A stretch of 64,000 bases of DNA from Brevibacterium ravenspurgense (GTDB lineage: Bacteria; Actinomycetota; Actinomycetes; Actinomycetales; Brevibacteriaceae): contig NZ_LQQC01000005.1 in the NCBI RefSeq assembly GCF_001584615.1, positions 1 through 64,000 on the forward strand, written 5' to 3'. This document shows, piece after piece, positions 17,909 through 27,346 of the stretch. The notes beneath the pieces were generated by a model. It did not search any database. It had not been told where the DNA came from and saw nothing but the letters and a program-made list of their open reading frames with translations. Position numbers and translations under genes: made by a program. Each line of letters starts with the position of its first letter. Position 1 is the first letter of the stretch.

Positions 17909-20900
17909 GCGAAGGTCTGTTCTCCACAGTTGAAGTTGAGGCGACGGGCAAACCGGGCTACAGACTTGAACGGATTGAACTGTACAACTGGGGTACGTTC
18001 GACAACCACGTCAGCTACTTGTGCCCGAATGGCGAAACGGCGCTGCTGACAGGTGATATCGGCAGTGGAAAGTCGACGATTGTCGATGCTGTGAGCACCT
18101 TGCTGTTGCCTTCACACACGATTGAATACAACAAGGCCGCAGGTGCCGGTAGGCGTGAGCGTAGTTTGCGCAGCTACGTTGAGGGCCACTACAAATCTGA
18201 GCGCGACGAACAAACCGGCACATCCCGCCCAGTGGCTCTGCGCGGCCACAATGCCTATTCGGTGATTCTGGGGACCTTCACCAACGAGGGATACGGCGAA
18301 ACTGTGACCCTGGCCCAGGTGTTCCAGCAGCGCGATTCAACGGGCCAGCCGTGGCGACGGTTCTTCTCTGCACCCAAGCGGCTGACCATCCTGGATGACT
18401 TTTCAGGCTTCGGCACCGATATCAACGACCTGCTGCGCAAGCTGCGGAAGAAGGACGTCGCTGTTGACGACACCTTCCCGAACTACGCCCGCCGCATGCG
18501 CAGGCTTCTGGGCATCCGGTCAGAACAGGCCATGGACTTGTTCCAGCAGACGGTGTCAATGAAGGCCGTGGGGGATCTCAACGAGTTTGTGCGCACTCAC
18601 ATGCTCGAACCCACCGATGCTGGTGGTCGGATCAGGCAGATCATCGACCACTTCGATGATCTTGAAAATGCCTACCAGGCCGTGCAGCGAGCACAGGAAC
18701 AGTTGGAGCTGCTGACCCCTCTGGTAGAAAACGCGGATAAGTACGATGCCGTGATTGCCAAGAAGGACAATCTGGCCAAGCAGCGTGATGCTGTGGCTAT
18801 GTTCTTTTCCGACATACGCGCGACGCTGCGAACTGCCAGTATCGAGCAGCTGGAAACTGATCTCACTACCGTCAACCAGCAGTTGGTGGCGAAGCGGGAA
18901 ACCCGTGACAAGCTGTCTGCGGAACGTGACGATCTCATCGCGGCGCGTGCCTCGGCCGGCGGCGAGCGCCTGGAGACCCTGAGGCACAAGGCTGCGTCTG
19001 CGCGTGAACAGCAAGAGCAGCGCGAAGCTCGCAACCAGCGCCTGCAGGTGAAACTGCATGATGCAGGCTTGGCTGAGGTTAAAACGCGGGCTGATTTCAA
19101 CCAGATTCCCGGCAAGGCTCAAGATCAACTGGCGGTGCTGGAGCCAGAGGCCACCGAACTTGATAAGAATCGTTCGGCCATCGAAGCCGAAAAGCTGCTG
19201 CTCACCGAGCAGGAACGCGAAAACAACCGCGAACTGAAAAGTCTGGCCGCCCGCCGGAACAACCTGCCCAGCAACCTGCTGGATATCCGTGAACAGCTCA
19301 GTGCCGCCACTGGAATTGCTGAAGACGAGCTCCCCTTCGCGGGTGAGCTTCTGGATGTTGCCGAAGAGTTCGAAGAATGGCGAGGCGCCGCTGAACGTGT
19401 GCTTAGAAACTTCGCCTTGTCGATGTTGGTTCCGCAGGCACACTACGCCGCGGTTGCCGAATGGGTGAACAGAACCCGGCTGCAGACCACGGGTCACGGT
19501 GGCCGCACCACGGGTGTGCGTTTGGTGTATGAACGTGTACCGGATCGGCATGTGCCGCTGCAGCGCAAACCTTCGGCTGGGCTGCGACTTGCGGACACGA
19601 TCGAGATCGAGGATTCACCCTTCCGCGCCTACTTGAAGAGCGAGGTAGAGTCCCGCGCTGACCACCTGTGTGCGGACACCGTTGAGGAATTTCGCGGTGC
19701 GCAGCGCGCGGTCACGCGTGAGGGCCAAGTGCGTTCGCGTGACCGCCACGAAAAAGACGACCGGCGTCGTGTGGACGATCCACGCGGTTGGGTCTTGGGC
19801 CGGATCAGTGAGCGCAAACAAGAAGCTCTGATTCGTGAAATCCAAGAACAGTACCAGCGTCAGTCGAAGCTGAATGAGAAGCGGGAACAGCTTGTGGCCA
19901 GACAGGCAGAAGTCCAGGCCCAGTCCGAAGCCCTGCGTGCGGTTCTGGACTTTGACTCATGGGATGAAGTCGATTGGGAATCAGCTCGGGCTCGTCTGCA
20001 ATCTGCTGAAGCTGAGATTGAGCGTCTGGAGAGCGGTTCCTCGGAGCTGGCGGAGATCACCCGCAGCTTTGAGTCCGTAGAACAGCAGATTAAGGAAAAC
20101 GAGAACGCGCTAGATAATGTTGCCCGGAAGGCAACGACCCTCGAAGTGCGCTTAGGACAGGAACGTTCAGCGCTGGAACGTGACCGTGAAATCCTCGCGG
20201 CAGGCACTTTCGAAAAAGCCCAAGAATCCTTCGAGGACCTCCAAGCCCGCGTACCTAAGCGCATCGCGTCCGTTGAACAGGCAGACGAGCTCCAAGCCTC
20301 GACAGTCAGTGCGATTGCGAAGGAGATCGAATCGGCGCAGGAGAAGATCAACGGCCACACCACAACGCTGCTGACGCAGATGGGCAATGTGCGCGAACAG
20401 TTCCCTGCAGAAACCACGGAAATGGATGCCAGCGTGCACGCGCGCAATGCCTACCGCGAATTCCACTCGCGAGTGAAAAATGACGACCTCCCGAGGTTCA
20501 AAACGGAGTTCAAGGAGCAGCTGAACACCAACGCGATTCGCGAAATTGCAGGTTTTTCCAGTTGGCTCCGCCGGCAGGCGGATGAAATCGACGTGCGGAT
20601 CGGCAAGATCAACGAGGCCTTGTCAGCCGTGGACTTCAATGAGGGCCGCTACATTCGTCTGGAGAAGTCCGCCACCATTAACCAGGATGTGCGCAAGTTC
20701 CGCAGTGATCTGCGTGATGTTACCGCCGAAGTCAGTGACAACGACGATTCGTCCCTGTACTCCGAGCAGCGTTTCCAGGATGTGCGGGCGATCATCGAGC
20801 GATTCAAGGGCCGCGAGGGGCACACAGACGCCGACAAGACATGGACGGCTCGTGTTACCGACGTGCGCAATTGGTTTACGTTCTCAGCTTCGGAGCGTGA

Positions 20901-21324
20901 TCGTGAAACTGATGAGGAGTGGGAGCACTTCCGCGATTCTGACGGCAAGTCCGGCGGGCAGAAGGAAAAGCTGGCGTACACGATCCTCGCCGCTTCGCTT
21001 GCTTACCAATTTGACCTGAAGTGGGGTGCGGCGAAATCGAAGGACTTCCGCTTTGCCGTGATTGATGAGGCTTTTGGCCGCGGTTCGGATTCCTCGACCC
21101 GCTACGCCTTGGACCTGTTCCGCAAACTGGGCCTGCAGCTGTTGATTGTCACGCCGTTGCAGAAGGTCCACATCATCGCCCCGTACGTCAAGAGCATCGG
21201 CTTCGTCGACAACTTAGGCGGCGATAATTCTCGCCTGCTGACCATGACCATCGAGCAGTACTACAACATGGCCGACTCCGGCGGCTCGACACCCGGAGGT
21301 TCGAAGCCCGGAGGATCGGTGTGA
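17905..21324 (+). CDS. jetC: Wadjet system subunit JetC (SMC/MukB-like ATPase)
   Basis: Motor of the Wadjet complex; dimerises, binds ATP and extrudes DNA loops. 1139 residues. Walker A GDIGSGKST at 50-58 in the N-terminal half-head, two long coiled-coil arms (about 250-480 and 640-900) around a hinge (about 490-630), then the signature KSGGQKEKLAY (about 1015) and Walker B FAVIDEAFGRG (about 1050) in the C-terminal half-head. Everything needed for ATP hydrolysis is present. The tail is Gly/Pro/Ser-rich (GGSTPGGSKPGGSV). Overlaps jetD by four bases. Confidence 0.96.
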   Translation: MSEGLFSTVEVEATGKPGYRLERIELYNWGTFDNHVSYLCPNGETALLTGDIGSGKSTIVDAVSTLLLPSHTIEYNKAAGAGRRERSLRSYVEGHYKSERDEQTGTSRPVALRGHNAYSVILGTFTNEGYGETVTLAQVFQQRDSTGQPWRRFFSAPKRLTILDDFSGFGTDINDLLRKLRKKDVAVDDTFPNYARRMRRLLGIRSEQAMDLFQQTVSMKAVGDLNEFVRTHMLEPTDAGGRIRQIIDHFDDLENAYQAVQRAQEQLELLTPLVENADKYDAVIAKKDNLAKQRDAVAMFFSDIRATLRTASIEQLETDLTTVNQQLVAKRETRDKLSAERDDLIAARASAGGERLETLRHKAASAREQQEQREARNQRLQVKLHDAGLAEVKTRADFNQIPGKAQDQLAVLEPEATELDKNRSAIEAEKLLLTEQERENNRELKSLAARRNNLPSNLLDIREQLSAATGIAEDELPFAGELLDVAEEFEEWRGAAERVLRNFALSMLVPQAHYAAVAEWVNRTRLQTTGHGGRTTGVRLVYERVPDRHVPLQRKPSAGLRLADTIEIEDSPFRAYLKSEVESRADHLCADTVEEFRGAQRAVTREGQVRSRDRHEKDDRRRVDDPRGWVLGRISERKQEALIREIQEQYQRQSKLNEKREQLVARQAEVQAQSEALRAVLDFDSWDEVDWESARARLQSAEAEIERLESGSSELAEITRSFESVEQQIKENENALDNVARKATTLEVRLGQERSALERDREILAAGTFEKAQESFEDLQARVPKRIASVEQADELQASTVSAIAKEIESAQEKINGHTTTLLTQMGNVREQFPAETTEMDASVHARNAYREFHSRVKNDDLPRFKTEFKEQLNTNAIREIAGFSSWLRRQADEIDVRIGKINEALSAVDFNEGRYIRLEKSATINQDVRKFRSDLRDVTAEVSDNDDSSLYSEQRFQDVRAIIERFKGREGHTDADKTWTARVTDVRNWFTFSASERDRETDEEWEHFRDSDGKSGGQKEKLAYTILAASLAYQFDLKWGAAKSKDFRFAVIDEAFGRGSDSSTRYALDLFRKLGLQLLIVTPLQKVHIIAPYVKSIGFVDNLGGDNSRLLTMTIEQYYNMADSGGSTPGGSKPGGSV

Positions 21325-22493
21325 CTCGAGTCCGCGCTTGGAAATCCCCGCAAGACATCCGCACTGCGGTGCAGCGCCGCTGGAAAGACGGGTCGCTGCT
21401 GCGCGCCTACGCCCAGGGTGAGGAATTCCCGGTGATCACGGTGCCCCTGGGCGGGCCGACTTCCGCTGAGCTCGCTTCCCGCTGGGACGAATGGCGTGCC
21501 TGGTCTTCTGACCTTTCCCACGATTCGCGAGGTGGGGCTCACTACGACCTCGAACTCAAGTCTGTTGGGGGTCGGGGTGCGGTAGGTGCGAACTCGGTCC
21601 CTCACCGGGCCGTAATCAGTCGGTTCGATCAGGCTTGGAAGCTTCTTTCGGTCGGCCGGGATGTTGCCGCCTTTGATGAGTTGTTGTCGGTGACGAAAAA
21701 GCGGCAGTTGGAGGCTCCCTGGCACTGGGTTTTGCGCCGACCGCTGGAGGCGCTGCGGTTGGCAGCGGAGTGGCCGCAGGTGTTGGCGGCCTACGAGTGG
21801 TTGGATGCAGCGCGGGATTCAGGCCGCTATTTGCGGCAGGTGGATGCGGCCGGGGTCGATACGAAGTTCGTGGAGTCCAACCGGCGACCGTTGGCGGAAA
21901 TGCTCGGGGTGGCTGCTGCGAAGGGCAAGTTCGAGCAGGCGTTGGGTTTGGCGACAAAGCCTGCGTATGTGCGCATGCGGGTGGACCCTGCGCGTTCGCC
22001 GGTGCCCGGCGTGGATGAGCTCACGCTGCAGGCGGATCAGTTGTCGGAGTTTGGTTTCATACCGGACATCGTCCTGATTGTGGAGAACGAAATTACGTTC
22101 CTAACGGTTCCTGTGCCTGCCGATGGGGCCGTGGTGTGGGGCAAGGGTTTTGAGAGTCAGCGCAGCCAAACACTCGCGTTTTTTGCGGGATCGGATGTGT
22201 TGTATTGGGGCGATGTGGATACACACGGGTTCAGCATTCTGCACGGGGTGCGGGCACAACTGCCGCAAGCTGAATCAGTGTTGATGGATGAAGACACCCT
22301 GGAAGCGCACCGTAAATTGTGGGGTTCTGAGCCTGCGCCGACGAATGCGTATTTGGAGAATTTGACCCCAACGGAGCGAGCGCTGTACGACGATTTGGTG
22401 TCGGATCGACTGGGCCGCAATGTGCGTTTGGAACAGGAACGCATCAACTGGGCGTGGGCGTTGCAACGGCTCGACTACCGCTGGGCACAGTAG
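21321..22493 (+). CDS. jetD: Wadjet system nuclease JetD (DUF3322/DUF2220, Toprim)
   Basis: Endonuclease that cuts the plasmid held by JetABC. 390 residues: N-terminal DUF3322 region (about 1-190) and a C-terminal DUF2220 Toprim domain, with the acidic residue of IVENE (about 252) and the DVDTHGF motif (about 297-303) expected to bind metal. These are the residues known to be needed for cleavage, so the nuclease should be active. GTG start coupled to jetC by a four-base overlap. The repeat element follows 30 bases after the stop. Confidence 0.95.
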   Translation: MTRVRAWKSPQDIRTAVQRRWKDGSLLRAYAQGEEFPVITVPLGGPTSAELASRWDEWRAWSSDLSHDSRGGAHYDLELKSVGGRGAVGANSVPHRAVISRFDQAWKLLSVGRDVAAFDELLSVTKKRQLEAPWHWVLRRPLEALRLAAEWPQVLAAYEWLDAARDSGRYLRQVDAAGVDTKFVESNRRPLAEMLGVAAAKGKFEQALGLATKPAYVRMRVDPARSPVPGVDELTLQADQLSEFGFIPDIVLIVENEITFLTVPVPADGAVVWGKGFESQRSQTLAFFAGSDVLYWGDVDTHGFSILHGVRAQLPQAESVLMDEDTLEAHRKLWGSEPAPTNAYLENLTPTERALYDDLVSDRLGRNVRLEQERINWAWALQRLDYRWAQ

Positions 22494-22522
22494 GGGCTGG
22501 AGCGGGGTTCTGGAGGTCAGAC

Positions 22523-22682
22523 TCACGCTTTAATGCAGACCAGCACCCCTCATCAAGCTCGCTCACACGGCCCGACCCGGCACCTCGGCGGCCTCCGGGC
22601 AGTGCAGATTCACGCTTTAATGCAGATTTGCGCTGTAATGCGCTGCATTAAAGCGTGAGTCTGCATTTCCGCGTGAGAACGG
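22523..22682. repeat. Interleaved-palindrome element (one partial, one full) downstream of the Wadjet operon
   Basis: A lone A arm lies at 22523-22539 and a full element at 22610-22682. The DNA between them matches the DNA between the two copies upstream of jetA (shared words ACCAGCACCCCTC, GGCCCGACCCGGCACCTCGG), so the operon is bracketed by related repeat blocks. After the full copy, GAAGGGACGAGGTGGAGGT and a near-copy follow at 22687 and 22719. Confidence 0.88.
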
Positions 22683-22837
22683 CCCGTGAAGGGACGAGGT
22701 GGAGGTTGGGTGGGCCCGTGAAGAGACGAGGTGGAGGTCGGGTGGGCCTGCAGGCCGTGGTGGCCGCATAAAGCTCACCCACCACCAGCAGCACACTGCA
22801 CAACGGAATCCGAAGCTAAACAGACCTAGACAACTAA

Positions 22838-22878
22838 TTCCGTCGTCTGATATGCTGAAACAACGATTTACGACGGAA
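22838..22878. promoter_or_regulatory. Probable operator/promoter of the Lrp-type gene
   Basis: TTCCGTCGT (22838-22846) and its exact complement ACGACGGAA (22870-22878) flank a possible -10 box TATGCT (22851-22856), directly before the regulator's ATG at 22888. The symmetry and position suggest autoregulation by the Lrp protein; that is inference. Confidence 0.5.
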
Positions 22879-22887
22879 AGGGCGATT

Positions 22888-23358
22888 ATGTCTGCTGAAG
22901 ACGCAGTTTCGGATGCCGAGCTCGACAGCAAGTCGAAGGCAATCATCGAGGCCTTGCAGCAGGACGGTCGACGCAGCTACGCCGAGATCGGCCGCGAAGT
23001 TGGGCTTTCCGAAGCGGCAGTACGACAGCGCGCAGCGAAGCTCACCGCTGCGGGAGTCATGCAAATCGTCGCCGTGACCTCACCCATGCAGCTTGGCTTC
23101 AACCGCCAGGCCATGATCGGCGTGCGAGTCAACAGCGACATCACCGGCACAGCCGAAGCACTCAGCAAACTCCCCCAGGTCAACTACACCGTCGTCACCG
23201 CCGGCGTCTACGACATCCTCATCGAAGTCGTGTGCGCCGATGACGACGAACTGATGGAAACCCTCCAACAGCTGCGCTCATTCGAAACCGTCGAATCAAC
23301 CGACACGATGATGTACCTCAAACTCTGGGACCAGAAGTACAACTGGGGCACCCGCTAG
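22888..23358 (+). CDS. Lrp/AsnC family transcriptional regulator
   Basis: 156 residues. N-terminal winged helix (about 16-65: DGRRSYAEIGREVGLSEAAVRQRAAKL as the DNA reader) and a C-terminal RAM ligand-binding domain (about 75-150: GVRVNSDITGTAEALSKLPQV, then TAGVYDILIEVVCADDDEL). I chose the ATG at 22888, with GGAAAGGG upstream, over an open frame that starts at 22699 inside repeat DNA. It lies 136 bases before an aminotransferase on the same strand, so amino-compound-responsive control of that gene is likely. Confidence 0.93.
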   Translation: MSAEDAVSDAELDSKSKAIIEALQQDGRRSYAEIGREVGLSEAAVRQRAAKLTAAGVMQIVAVTSPMQLGFNRQAMIGVRVNSDITGTAEALSKLPQVNYTVVTAGVYDILIEVVCADDDELMETLQQLRSFETVESTDTMMYLKLWDQKYNWGTR

Positions 23359-23494
23359 CGCCTAGAACCAGCTAACACCAGGAACCGACCGGGGCCAAAC
23401 GGCACCTCGCCCCACCCAAACAACACCCACAAAACCCGAAGCAGACACCTCGTCAGCGAACCCGCCAAGCCGAGGCAAGAAAGCAAGGATTCCA

Positions 23495-24865
23495 ATGTCG
23501 AACATCGATCTTCAAGCAGGCCTGCGCGATCACCTGTGGATGCACATGGCCAGCCACGACCACCTGTTCACCGGCGGCCGCACTCCCGTCATCACCCACG
23601 GCGAAGGCCACCACGTGTGGGACGACAAGGGACACAAGCTCATTGACGGCCTTGCCGGCCTGTTCACCGTCCAGGTTGGCTATGGGCGTGAAGAACTCGC
23701 CCAGGCTGCCTACGACCAGACCAAGAAACTCGGCTTCTTCCCCCTGTGGTCCTACGCGCACGAACCGGCTATCGAACTGGCCACTCGCCTGGCCGCCTAC
23801 GCACCGGGTGATCTCAACAGGGTGTTCTTCACCTCGGGTGGTGGTGATTCTGTCGAGTCCGCACTGAAGCTCGCCAAGAACTACTTCCGCCTGACCGGCA
23901 AGCCGGGTAAGCACAAGATCATTTCGCGTGCGACCGCTTACCACGGCACCCCGCACGGTGCCCTGAGCGTCACCTCGCTGCCGGACCTGCGCAACCAGTT
24001 CGCACCGCTCGTGCCCGGTGCGCACAAGGTGCCGAACACCAACTTCTACCGCGCGGACGACCGCTTCTCAGGCGACGAAAAGGCATTCGGCCGTTGGGCT
24101 GCCGACCGCATTGAAGAGGTCATCGAATTCGAAGGCGCAGACTCCGTCGCCGCGGTGTTCCTCGAACCGGTGCAGAACTCCGGCGGTTGCTTCCCGCCAC
24201 CACCGGGCTACTTCGAGCGCGTGCGCGAAATCTGCGACGAACACGACGTTCTGCTGGTGTCAGACGAAACGATCTGTGCATTCGGCCGCATCGGCTCAAT
24301 GTTCGCCTGCAACGACTTCGACTACGTGCCGGACATCATCACCACCGCCAAGGGCATCACCTCCGGCTACGCCCCACTGGGTGCGATGATCGCCTCGGAC
24401 CGCCTGTTCGAACCCTTCGGCAAGGGTGGGGAGACCTTCTACCACGGCTACACCTTCGGCGGTCACCCCGTTTCCTGTGCCGTTGCGCTGGCCAACCTCG
24501 ACGTCATGGAAAAGGACGGCCTGAACGACCGCGTGGCAACGAACTCGCTGGCTTTCCGCAACACGCTGGAAAAGCTCACGGACCTGCCGATTGTCGGCGA
24601 CGTCCGAGGTGAGGGCTACTTCTTCGGCATCGAACTGGTCAAGGACAAGGCCACCAAGGAAACGTTCACAGAAGAAGAGTGCGAGCGCGTCCTCAACGGC
24701 TTCGTGTCACCGGCGCTGTACGAACGCGGTCTCTACTGCCGAGCTGACGACCGCGGCGAACCCGTCATCCAGCTGGCTCCCCCGCTGACCTGCGGGCCGG
24801 AGGACTTCGCGGAAATGGAGCAGATCATCCGCTCCGTCCTCGTCGACGCAGCCGAAAAACTGTAA
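23495..24865 (+). CDS. Class III aminotransferase
   Basis: PLP-dependent omega-aminotransferase of 456 residues. PLP lysine Lys286 (TTAKGITSGYAPLGA), Asp257 (VSDETICAFGR) and phosphate-binding SGGGDSVES (about 114-122) are all present. The N-terminus LWMHMASHDHLF resembles the putrescine/GABA/diamine group of actinobacterial enzymes usually paired with an Lrp regulator, as here. Only distantly related to the aminotransferase at 11632, so the two probably use different amines. Followed by two repeat elements, not by an aldehyde dehydrogenase as might be expected. Confidence 0.9.
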   Translation: MSNIDLQAGLRDHLWMHMASHDHLFTGGRTPVITHGEGHHVWDDKGHKLIDGLAGLFTVQVGYGREELAQAAYDQTKKLGFFPLWSYAHEPAIELATRLAAYAPGDLNRVFFTSGGGDSVESALKLAKNYFRLTGKPGKHKIISRATAYHGTPHGALSVTSLPDLRNQFAPLVPGAHKVPNTNFYRADDRFSGDEKAFGRWAADRIEEVIEFEGADSVAAVFLEPVQNSGGCFPPPPGYFERVREICDEHDVLLVSDETICAFGRIGSMFACNDFDYVPDIITTAKGITSGYAPLGAMIASDRLFEPFGKGGETFYHGYTFGGHPVSCAVALANLDVMEKDGLNDRVATNSLAFRNTLEKLTDLPIVGDVRGEGYFFGIELVKDKATKETFTEEECERVLNGFVSPALYERGLYCRADDRGEPVIQLAPPLTCGPEDFAEMEQIIRSVLVDAAEKL

Positions 24866-24971
24866 GGGGAACGGGGCCGAGGTGCCGCAACCGGCACCTC
24901 GGCAACCGGCACCTGGGCAGGGGTCGGGAACTTGGTAACCGGCACCTCGGCGGCCCCCAACCAACCCAGAC

Positions 24972-25216
24972 TCACGCTTTAATGCAGCCTTACGCGCAAA
25001 TGCGCCGCATTAAAGCGTGAATCTGCATTACCGCGTGAAAACGCGCCAGAAAACGGACGAGGCGGAGGTCGGCTGGGCCCGTGGAGCCTACTGTCCACCG
25101 AACAGCCGAGGCGGCAACCTGCGGCTAGCCCCAGCCATCCCAGACTCACGCTTTAATGCAACCTCACGCGCAAATGCGCTGCATTAAAGCGTGAGTCTGC
25201 ATTACCGCGTGAGAAC
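24972..25216. repeat. Two interleaved-palindrome elements between aminotransferase and MHS permease
   Basis: Copies at 24972-25043 and 25146-25216, starts 174 bases apart. B arms here read TTACGCGCAAATGCG and CTCACGCGCAAATGCG, with B' GCATTACCGCGTGA. Each is followed by a form of GGACGAGGCGGAGGTCGG. Upstream (24876-24957) the words GAGGTGCCGCAACC and GGCACCTCGGC alternate in both orientations, forming small hairpins. No gene fits in 24866-25287. Confidence 0.88.
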
Positions 25217-25287
25217 AGTTCGCTTCAAACCGTGAAAACGGACCAGCAAACGGACGAGGCGAAGGCCGGCCACCCGGCCCAGGCCCG

Positions 25288-26658
25288 CTACGCCTTCACC
25301 TCGTCTTTTGGTTTGGCTGTGGCAATAAAGACAGCAGCGATCAACTGCGCTGCGGCCATGTAAAGGGCGACGGGAATCCAACTGCCGGTGGCGGCGTACA
25401 GGCTGGTTGAGATCAGCGGTGCCGGGGCCGACGAGATCAGCCCGCACAGCTGGTAGCTGATCGATGCGCCGGTGTAGCGGACGCGGGGTTCGAACAGCTC
25501 GGCGATGAAGCCTGAGGATGTCGCATACACGAACGAGTGCCCAATGGGGAACGCCAGCACCATCGCGGCGTAGGCGGCCCAGGTTTGGCCGCTCATCATG
25601 AGTGCGAAGATCGGCACCGAAACGGCCGCGGTGACGATCGAACCGACGATCATCATCTTCTTCTTGCCGTGCTGATCAGCGAAGATGGCGACCAGCGGAA
25701 TGGCGATGATGTCGAGCAGCGAACCGAACGCAATGGCCAGCAGCACGGTGCCGCGACTCATGTCGGTTTCAGCCGGCGTCAGGGCCAGCAGGTACACGGT
25801 GACCAGGTAGAACAGGGTGTTTGAACCGACCAGCGTGAAAATGCCGACGAGCAGCGAGTGCTTGTGGTCGCGAAACATTTCGAGGGCGGGGACGACGGCG
25901 TGCGATTCGTCCTCGTGCATCTTCTGCATGTCCGGGGAGTCTTCGAGCTTCAGGCGGATAATGAAGCCGACCAGCACCAGCAGGGCGGACACGAGGAACG
26001 GGATGCGCCAACCCCAGCTGAGGAACTGCTCTTCGGGCATCATCTGCACCAGGAAGAACGCACCGGAGCTCAACAGCGAACCGGCGGGCACACCGGCCTG
26101 CGGCCACGAACCGTAGAAGGCCCGCTTGTGCCTGGGCGCATGTTCGACGGCCATGAGGACAGCACCACCCCATTCGCCGCCAACACCGAAGCCCTGGATC
26201 AGACGCAGGATCACCAGGAGGATGGGCGCGGCAACACCGATCGTGGTGTAGCCGGGCAACAGGCCGATCGCGACCGTCGCGCCACCCATCATGAGCAGCG
26301 ACAACACGAGCATCTGCTTGCGACCGATCCTGTCACCGAAGTGCCCGAACACCAGACCACCCACGGGCCGGGCGATAAAGGCCACCGCGAAGGTCGCAAG
26401 GGCACTCATCTGGCTGGCCACCGGGCTGAGGCTGGGGAAGAACTGATCGTTGAGCACCAGCACCGCCGCGGTGCCGAAGAGGAAGTAGTCGTACCATTCG
26501 ATCGCCGTGCCGAGGAAGCTGGCAAAGGCAACTTTGGCTGGGTTTTCCGGAGTTTTCGCAGCTGACGAGGTGCCGGTTTGGTCGGCCGCCGAGGTGCCTG
26601 CTGGGGTATTGGCTGGGTTGCCTGCTGGGCTGCCGGCGGGGCTGAGCTTGTCGCTCAT
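25288..26658 (-). CDS. MHS-type MFS transporter (metabolite:H+ symporter)
   Basis: Proton-coupled importer of 456 residues with twelve spans. The MHS signatures are clear: GTAIEWYDYFLFGTAA (about 50-65), FGHFGDRIGRKQML after span 2 and RLIQGFGVGGEWGGA (about 145-159). Start is the ATG at 26658, with AGAGGCT upstream. The first 45 residues are an unusual low-complexity stretch (PAGSPAGNPANTPAG) before the membrane domain, partly encoded by copies of the CGAGGTGCC word. Members move osmolytes, dicarboxylates or aromatic acids; substrate not evident. Confidence 0.92.
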   Translation of the reverse strand: MSDKLSPAGSPAGNPANTPAGTSAADQTGTSSAAKTPENPAKVAFASFLGTAIEWYDYFLFGTAAVLVLNDQFFPSLSPVASQMSALATFAVAFIARPVGGLVFGHFGDRIGRKQMLVLSLLMMGGATVAIGLLPGYTTIGVAAPILLVILRLIQGFGVGGEWGGAVLMAVEHAPRHKRAFYGSWPQAGVPAGSLLSSGAFFLVQMMPEEQFLSWGWRIPFLVSALLVLVGFIIRLKLEDSPDMQKMHEDESHAVVPALEMFRDHKHSLLVGIFTLVGSNTLFYLVTVYLLALTPAETDMSRGTVLLAIAFGSLLDIIAIPLVAIFADQHGKKKMMIVGSIVTAAVSVPIFALMMSGQTWAAYAAMVLAFPIGHSFVYATSSGFIAELFEPRVRYTGASISYQLCGLISSAPAPLISTSLYAATGSWIPVALYMAAAQLIAAVFIATAKPKDEVKA

Positions 26659-26780
26659 CGTTGAGCCTCTCTGTATGTCTGTGTGTGCACGAGGTTCTGC
26701 TGAAAACAGCATTTCACCTAGTGAAAGTGGCCGCAGTCACATTACATCACGTGCGTTGGGACACAAAGGCCAGCCCAGAG

Positions 26781-27165
26781 TCACGCTTTAATGCAGACTC
26801 ACGCGCTAATGCGCTGCATTAAACCGCAAATCTGCATTACCGCGTGAGAGCACGGCAGTGAAGGGACGAGGCGGAGGTCGGGCTGGGCCTGCCGCAACCA
26901 CACCCCGGCCAAGCCACAGTCACGCTTTAATACAGAATCACGCGCTAATGCGTTGCATTAAAGCGTGAAACTGCATCACCGCGTGAGAACACGACGGGAA
27001 GGGACGAGGCGGAGGTTGGGCGGACCGGTTTGGATAGCCGGGGCAAAGCTGGGGGCGGCTAGCAGCTAAACCAGCCACAGTCACCCAGACTCACGCTTTA
27101 ATGCAGACTCACGCGGTAATGCGCCGCATTAAACCGCAAATCTGCATTACCGCGTGAGAGCACGG
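26781..27165. repeat. Three interleaved-palindrome elements upstream of the MHS permease
   Basis: Copies at 26781-26855, 26920-26990 and 27091-27165, starts 139 and 171 bases apart. In the first and third, A' has decayed (ATTAAACCGCAAA), while B and B' pair well; in the third, CTCACGCGGTAATGC pairs perfectly with GCATTACCGCGTGAG. Each is followed by GAAGGGACGAGG-YGGAGG. This cluster fills most of the gap 26659-27346. Confidence 0.9.
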
Positions 27166-27346
27166 CAGTGAAGGGACGAGGTGGAGGCGGCCAAGGCCCA
27201 ACGAAGCCCGGCATGACGGGGCTCGAGTACAATGAGCCCACTCGAACTACACAGCGCTCACCTGCAAGTTGGGCACTGCACTCCCCGACGGGCGCCCCGA
27301 CTTTCGTCCCGGCAGCCACCTCGGCAGAAAGAAAGATTGGTCCGCT

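Noticed and set aside
22699..22887. Longer N-terminus for the Lrp regulator
   Set aside because: These codons lie in repeat and promoter DNA and would place the operator within the gene; the ATG at 22888 has a proper ribosome binding site.
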